From: Lingula anatina | Taxonomy: Eukaryota > Brachiopoda > Lingulata > Lingulida > Lingulidae | NCBI RefSeq assembly: GCF_001039355.2 | Contig: NW_019775779.1 | Coordinates: 139,651 to 203,650 of the forward strand | DNA length: 64,000 nt | Direction of reading: 5' to 3' | Shown: positions 59,101 to 64,000 of the stretch, piece after piece | Numbering within the stretch: position 1 is the stretch's first letter | Layout of the letters: the number at the start of each line of letters is the position of its first letter | The notes under the pieces: model-generated | The model's database searches: none | What the model saw: only the letters and a program-made list of their open reading frames with translations | What the model was told of the DNA's origin: nothing | Made by a program: the position numbers and the translations under genes

Positions 59101-59461
59101 AAAATTCTTTGCTGGATGACAGCAATAAGCTCTTCACTAAAATGTCACTGATCAAAGTACGCATGGAATATGCCAAGTGTCCAAGAACTACCTTTCTTCT
59201 CCTGCTTTTACATGTAACAGTTCACTTGTGGATTTAGCAGAGCGTACAGCAACTATGCTGACAGCCTGGTCATCTGACGTCTTACTGCGTTTACGGCCCA
59301 TGAAGAAACGCCTCATGGCCTTCAAAGGCTTAAACTTTCTCTTCTTCCCCTCTTGCTTTCCATCACTTGCTATAATATCAATACCAGAATGTTAGGCACC
59401 AGAGAAATGATATGGGAAATTCACACCTGTTTTTCTTATAGATGAGCTTAAGAACCCCCCC

Positions 59462-59492
<31 letters not shown>

Positions 59493-59786
59493 AAACCCCA
59501 ACCAGGTTCCCTCATCGAAGCAAATACTTATTCTGACATAAAGTTTGAGCATCCCCTGGAATGGATACTGATAAACTCCTGAATACTCTTACTAGTACCA
59601 AGTAATATATTTTCACGTATGTAAAATCTAGAAATTATCAGAAATGAGACTTATCACCTTCCATTTTTTTTTAAGTTTTAATATAGCACTTGGTGGGAAA
59701 TGACTACCTTGTGTGGTATCCTGGGGTTTGTCCTCATCTTCTGACTGCTTTCCTACAGCGTCTCCCTCCTCCCCTCCAGACGCCAT
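45392..59786 (-). CDS. CRACD: CRACD/KIAA1211-family actin-capping regulator
   Basis: Nine coding exons, 5' to 3': 59708-59786, 59192-59369, 58646-58781, 53550-53621, 52435-52492, 51980-52122, 51465-51573, 45882-47932 and 45392-45523. Lengths sum to 2958 nt (985 residues plus stop) with matching phases. Family landmarks in order are a basic block FKPLKAMRRFFMGRKRSK, LSADSIFSPD (vertebrate LSHDSIF), and DLDAVKQTSALGNVAARHKM then AIRPKSRRAS (vertebrate NLDAIPLA...AAKHKLAVKPKK). The 683-codon exon is disordered, rich in Lys, Glu, Pro and Ser, and carries a WVAMAKKREKLRQ block followed by polyglutamine. CRACD proteins bind and inhibit actin capping protein; HKMAIRPK resembles the HxTxxRPK core of CPI motifs, though the Thr is Met. 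Seven SPFxxxL-like motifs lie near the C-terminus. The upstream acceptor near 59991 implies a further 5' UTR exon. Exon 53550-53621 is the least certain. Confidence 0.85.
46761..46782 (-). repeat. CAG/CAA run encoding polyglutamine
   Basis: Seven consecutive glutamine codons, mixed CAA and CAG, follow the WVAMAKKREKLR block in the CRACD-like large exon. A likely length-variable site. Confidence 0.8.
49167..49386. mobile_element. MITE-like element with inverted ends
   Basis: The left end reads AGATTTTAGATCGATCTATCC and the right end, reversed, reads AGATTTAGATCGATCCATCC. Weaker complementarity continues about 20 bases outward. The element is about 200-220 bp, has no frame, is more GC-rich than its surroundings and lies in a CRACD-like intron. 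A target duplication could not be fixed. Confidence 0.55.
50695..50724. repeat. (CA)n microsatellite
   Basis: About 15 CA units in a CRACD-like intron. Confidence 0.95.
51796..51837. repeat. (ATTT)n microsatellite
   Basis: About ten tetranucleotide units in a CRACD-like intron. Confidence 0.95.
53082..53126. repeat. C14-A31 tract
   Basis: Fourteen C followed directly by 31 A, in a CRACD-like intron. A second such tract lies at 59455-59495. Lengths may be unreliable in the assembly. Confidence 0.9.
55438..56328. repeat. Nested repeat: 18-bp AAGATGGCCGCC units in ~360-bp repeats
   Basis: AAGATGGCCGCC-type words occur at 55438, 55581, 55599, 55934, 55952, 55970, 56299 and 56317, with relatives near 55793. 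Neighbours within a cluster are exactly 18 bases apart (unit AAGATGGCCGCCATTTTC). Clusters recur 353 and 365 bases apart, and the DNA between also repeats: CTCATTTTATTCCAAATCTT occurs at 55639 and 56009. The word resembles the YY1 site AAGATGGCGGC. The array lies in a large intron of the CRACD-like gene. Confidence 0.8.
57415..57880 (-). pseudogene. Frameshifted fragment of a repetitive uncharacterised gene
   Basis: Minus-strand frames read as one decayed protein: GHFWTGFNQSV, QLYAIAQKINWSFPEEFG, MGGSHTLSCFIASIGKIW, then after a frameshift near 57520-57541 VESDVYAAST, then after another near 57475-57500 QFNMAIRGFTLAFKAL. From memory this resembles a multicopy, uncharacterised invertebrate gene family with WTGFN, an LYxKAxEIxW block, GxFHT...IGKxW and VESxVYA blocks; that link is unverified. 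Two frame breaks and no exon context mark it as non-functional. It lies antisense-neutral within a CRACD-like intron, on the same strand as that gene. Confidence 0.45.
57962..57962. other. Single N, no duplicated flank seen
   Basis: Unlike the other three lone Ns, neither flank recurs nearby. It may be a join with lost overlap or one ambiguous base. Confidence 0.6.
59455..59495. repeat. C28-A13 tract
   Basis: Twenty-eight C followed directly by 13 A in a CRACD-like intron. The reverse strand is T13-G28, a strong quadruplex candidate and a likely sequencing problem site. Confidence 0.9.
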
Positions 59787-60799
59787 GATGCTACTTCACT
59801 ACACCTGCTGACCTCTAGTGACTGTTCTGTTGTTCAATGCTGCCTTCTAGCAACAATTCAGTTGTTCAGTGCTGTCCTCTATGAAACTGCTTTTGCTGTG
59901 CTGCTCCCTGGTGACAAATGCCGAGCTAGGAGCAGCAATTCCAGGTTTTGGTGGGCTACACCATACAATTACTCCTCAATGCCTTTATTCTGTAAAATAC
60001 AAATACAAACTAACATATAGTTAAACCAAACTAAATGCATTTAATATCACAAATATTCAATTACAATTAAGTTATTAATATGATATGTCAAGGTAAGAAA
60101 TTTTTTCACCTACAATTTGCAATCTACAATTATCATATCACTGCTTTATGCTTCTCAATAGTCATTAACCTTGAGTCAGACAAAAATGGAAAAATCCAGT
60201 ATCGAATGTGTGTTAACGACAATACCGAATTGTGTTAATGTATTTCCTGATAATTAAAAAAACCCAATAGCAAAGCCCCTGGTCACTGAGAATTGTAGAA
60301 AGAAGATTAACCTTTATTCCTCTCTATCAGTACTCTTACTTTCCATTTCACAACTGCTACAAAACCTTAGCCCTATATTTCATCACTGATCACTGGTCAG
60401 TTTAAAATGTACACAAAAAAGTGAGAAATGGCTTGCTTTTTTTCACCATGAATTAAATCCCTGCATGACCCATAGTAATAAAACTTGACCTTTCTCACAC
60501 ATGAATAAAACTGGAAGTCACATTAAAAGCTTCTGACCCATAGTTCTCATTAATATGGTCATATCTATGCAAGTCTGCCTAATAGAACTTATGTATTGCT
60601 ATCTAAGTGCATGACCAGTCAAAGGACATTACTGTAAGGTTCAGGTTATCTTCACAGTCATATTTATCCAATGTACTATCTACTATGGAAATATGGTTGA
60701 GTTCCTCTGTCACGACCTGTTATAACTTGACATGCCTGAGGTGTCAACCATGACACAGTACAGTTAGGCCACAGTTAGTCATAATGATAACACCTGCCC
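59787..60799 (-). other. CRACD-like 5' UTR and upstream sequence
   Basis: Minus-strand sequence from about 59990 to 59787 follows a good acceptor (TTTTACAG) and is probably 5' UTR of the exon carrying the ATG. It contains a minimal upstream frame, ATG GTG TAG. Beyond it nothing is recognised up to the foldback element. Confidence 0.4.
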
Positions 60800-60804
60800 T
60801 AAAG

Positions 60805-61352
60805 CAGGCCTACCCAACTACCAGACTCGGCACCTAAGGATCCTGAATTAACCGGTATATCGGACCACACTACCCGTTTTCAAGGTGTGTGTCAGATCGT
60901 ATTTCGGAGTATCATACCCAGAACAAATTTTGTAGGACGACTGCGAGCTCATCCACGCTCGACTGAACAACCTGAAACAGTACTCTTACTTTAGAGTACT
61001 CTATTTCATTGTCTCTATGGGGGTATATGGGGACTTTACGACATTCGGTTTGAATGTTTTAACCACTTTTGATAGGGCTATTTTGCATTGTATTAGATTA
61101 ATGAGGCAGTCTAAGGTTCATCTAGGTGGCTTTCAAATTTATGCACCCGGTTTTAAAATCATATAGCGATTAAATACGACAATCATTTACTATCCAATCA
61201 AGGTGACAGCCGAGCGTGGGCTCATCCTGTCGGTGTTCTGACTGATACTCCGAAATGCGATCTGACACACACCTTGAAAACGGGTAGTGTGGTCCGATAT
61301 ACCGGTTAATTCAGGATCCTTAGGTGCCGAGTCTGGTAGTTGGTTAGGCCTG
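60805..61352. mobile_element. 548-bp foldback element with 110-bp inverted arms and TAAAG duplication
   Basis: Arms 60805-60914 and 61243-61352 are reverse complements with only about two mismatches and no gaps. Both outer ends read CAGGCC. Weaker complementarity continues inward (CCACGCTCG near 60952 with CGAGCGTGG near 61212). TAAAG occurs immediately outside both ends (60800-60804 and 61353-61357), a probable 5-bp target duplication. The interior has no coding frame. A diverged interior copy is at 16015-16165. It lies upstream of the CRACD-like ATG. Confidence 0.85.
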
Positions 61353-61357
61353 TAAAG

Positions 61358-62637
61358 ACAGGGGCCCAGTGTCAGAACAGAACAAAACAAAACTGAAACC
61401 CTGGTCCGAACTCTTTGCTATAAGAAACAAAAACTTAGTCTGCTTTTATGTTAGATAGAGCAGTAGTCCTCCTAATGGGGCTATGAGAACTTTTTTCTAA
61501 AAGTGAGAAATGGCTTGCTTCAGACCAATCACTACTTTAATTGTCTTGGCTGCTATTGGTCTATCCTGGTACATCAAGGTCCTAGCTGTCCACTCAAACA
61601 TGTATAAGAAAAAAAAGAGTAGAAAAGAAAATAAACAAAATAATTAGGCAAAAGAACTGGAGGGCATACACCTTAAGTACACTAAACCACAGGACTGAAA
61701 CCACAAATTAATGGTACAGTCAATGAATATTCATATCTCTGTATCCAAAAACAAGTCTGTTTTAAATATTTTGGCATGCAAACACAACAATATCAATACC
61801 ATATACCTGTCTGATGCACTGAACACATGCCTTATGCTGAACTTGATTGCTTCTCTACAGCCACATGAAGTGGGGGGACCTTACATAACAAACTAAGTGT
61901 CTTAATCCAGTGTGGTATTTATGCCACTGTTAGTAGGATTGAAAACTACAAAACACACCCACATTTGTATTACATCTATTATAACTATCTGGGTTTTCTT
62001 ATCGTTAAGATCCAGGTAAATATCTTCACATAGTAAAGATTTTAGCCGATGGAATATGCGCAGATTGTATATGGGCCCTGAGCCTCAGATATAATATTGC
62101 TCTCTGACACATTATAGGTTATTTTGCAATTGGCAAAAAAAATTGCCGAGCTGGGATGAGGAAAGTGACACAATTTCTCTAACCACACAGCACACTTCTA
62201 AGCATTAAAATACTCTCAAAAGAACAACAATGTAGGTGTGGTAAAGAGACTGCATTATCTCCAACAATGCCTATAAAAACTGTAAGGCACATTAAATTTT
62301 TTCAAAATGATATGGAACTGGCTTACTGGTATGCTTTAACAGTTAAGTCTATTGATATTTCTGCCGGAAGTCCATCAAATAAGAGAATAAAATATGAAAG
62401 CCATTACAGTGAAATGTGTTAAAATATGGCATGCCATTTCCCAAACATGTGACAAATATATCAATGTCCTTGAATATAACAGACAGGTAATAATTTTGAC
62501 TGGTAGACATCAAATGTATGAAATGTATATAGAATTTACCACCTGGAGCTATGGGACAAAATCGGATGTTAAAAACACATAAATCAAACCAGTTTGCCAC
62601 CTTCGTAATGTATACGTGTAACTAGACAAGTCAATCT
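61358..62637. other. Non-coding sequence, nothing recognised
   Basis: AT-rich stretch with no credible frame, RNA gene or repeat. Confidence 0.4.
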
Positions 62638-62987
62638 AGAATTGTTTTTCTCCTGGACCCACGTATTCACATACATGTAATACAGCCACATAATGGCAGC
62701 TTCACTTCTTTAAGAGACAGAATTTCCTAGCATCCTCAAAAAATTTGTAATTTTATTCTAAGGTCACACTTTCAACATACATAATCAAAAACTTTTAGAA
62801 AAAAGTTATTGAAGAATTGTTTTTCTCCTGGACCCACGTATTCACATACATGTAATACAGCCACATAATGGCAGCTTCACTTCTTTAAGAGACAGAATTT
62901 CCTAGCATCCTCAAAAAATTTGTAATTTTATTCTAAGGTCACACTTTCAACATACATAATCAAAAACTATTAGAAAAAAGTTATTGA
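62638..62987. repeat. 175-bp perfect-register tandem duplication
   Basis: 62638-62812 and 62813-62987 are identical apart from one visible base (CTTTT versus CTATT). The boundary GTTATTGA ends both units. No N lies at the junction, so this one may be biological and recent. Confidence 0.92.
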
Positions 62988-64000
62988 GAGCACATCATTC
63001 TTCATTTGGCTTAAGCCGAATGAACAGCTACATGCATTCCTTGCATTTTTTACTTCAACCTTAAAAAGAAGTTTTTGAGCACAGGTAGTAATTTCATATC
63101 TTAAAAGAAAGAAGCATTCATAGTCATCTGTACGGGTCACTTAAAAAAGAATATAGAAATACCTATCACAATGACAATCCTATATACTATCCCTATAAGG
63201 TATGACACACCTCCTCCCTTTTTCATACCTTGATGAGTCTGAACAATGAAAAAATAGCTATAAAGTACTTCACTGTACTACATGAATATCAACTAATAAT
63301 ACACTCCTCTTAAAATGCAAAAACTCATACTGTAATGCTGCCATTTTTATATGCATTCTTTATGCCTATTTCATCTCTGATGAACACATCAGAGAACCAT
63401 AAAAATGAAATGGCAGTGAAACTTAACTAGATACTCAACATATGATTAAAAATAAGGGAGAAACTTTGCAACCTTTTTGTCATATATGAATATGCAAGTT
63501 TCAAGTAGTTCAGATGAGGTGCATTTTTTCCTATTTTTTCTATTAAATTGAACATAAAGAGAAAGACAAGTTAAATAGCAGGAATAGAATGCTACAGATA
63601 GAGACAATTCTGCAGTTTACAAGTCCAATGGTTTAAAACTGCCTCAGTGCACCTATATAACAGACATATTTGTAACAATGACAGCCTTTAAGGATGGACA
63701 GTTGCCGTGATACCTGACATGGGCAGTCTTAATAGCTTGTAATTTTTCTTTCAAGGCACTTGAGATTGCATGACAAAAGGGCTGTGTATAAACTTGGTTG
63801 AATGAATAATCATTTTCAGTCATTTTTATTTTTCCCCCTTTTTCAGTTTACTGCAAGCCCAAAAACAACTATGTCACAAAACAGGGAGTCAATTTCTAAA
63901 TTCAAATGATCTGAACCAACGATAGAGTATACATAAGCTATAAATATGTAATTTAGGAGACAAATAACAGTGTATCACAAAATGTTATTAACAAAATGTT
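62988..64000. other. Non-coding sequence, nothing recognised
   Basis: AT-rich sequence to the window end; no credible frame or element seen. Confidence 0.4.

Overview
This window is animal nuclear DNA. It is AT-rich and intron-rich, with GT-AG splice sites, microsatellites, MITE-like elements and assembly Ns. The proteins (golgin-97, TMEM185, GRXCR1 and CRACD-family) are metazoan. An invertebrate, probably a lophotrochozoan such as a mollusc, fits best, but the species cannot be fixed from sequence alone. No bacterial, viral, CRISPR, tRNA or rRNA feature was seen.

Layout. (1) 1-11.3 kb: a small ankyrin-repeat gene on the plus strand, present twice (193-3242 and 6794-10069). It sits inside an intron of a minus-strand golgin-97 (GOLGA1-like) gene whose exons run from 15.65 kb down to the N at 4513. 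The two copies look like unmerged alleles rather than paralogues. (2) 16.6-16.8 kb: putative golgin promoter with paired ETS sites. (3) 18.66-22.28 kb: complete seven-exon TMEM185 gene on the plus strand, divergent from golgin. (4) 26.55-39.56 kb: GRXCR1-like gene on the plus strand with a 21-nt candidate microexon; its first exon and promoter are falsely duplicated just upstream (24.38-25.68 kb). (5) 45.39-59.79 kb: CRACD/KIAA1211-family gene on the minus strand, nine coding exons, convergent with GRXCR1. (6) 59.8-64 kb: no gene recognised, but a clean 548-bp foldback element and a 175-bp tandem duplication.

Three of the four isolated single Ns (4513, 25679, 35360) lie exactly where one flank is repeated on the other side. 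This is the signature of overlapping, divergent haplotype contigs joined end to end. Read that way, the window gives a free allele comparison, including an insertion polymorphism of a 172-bp element with TAA target duplications.

The genes are unrelated housekeeping or cytoskeletal loci and form no operon or pathway. Golgin-97 is a trans-Golgi tether, TMEM185 a multipass membrane protein, GRXCR1 a glutaredoxin-like actin-bundle (stereocilia) protein in vertebrates, and CRACD a regulator of actin capping protein. I found no convincing new multi-gene system. The more original observations are a repeated SPFxxxLxxT motif in the CRACD-like protein, decayed exon copies inside a TMEM185 intron, an 18-bp AAGATGGCCGCC-type array, and a frameshifted fragment of a possible repetitive gene family.
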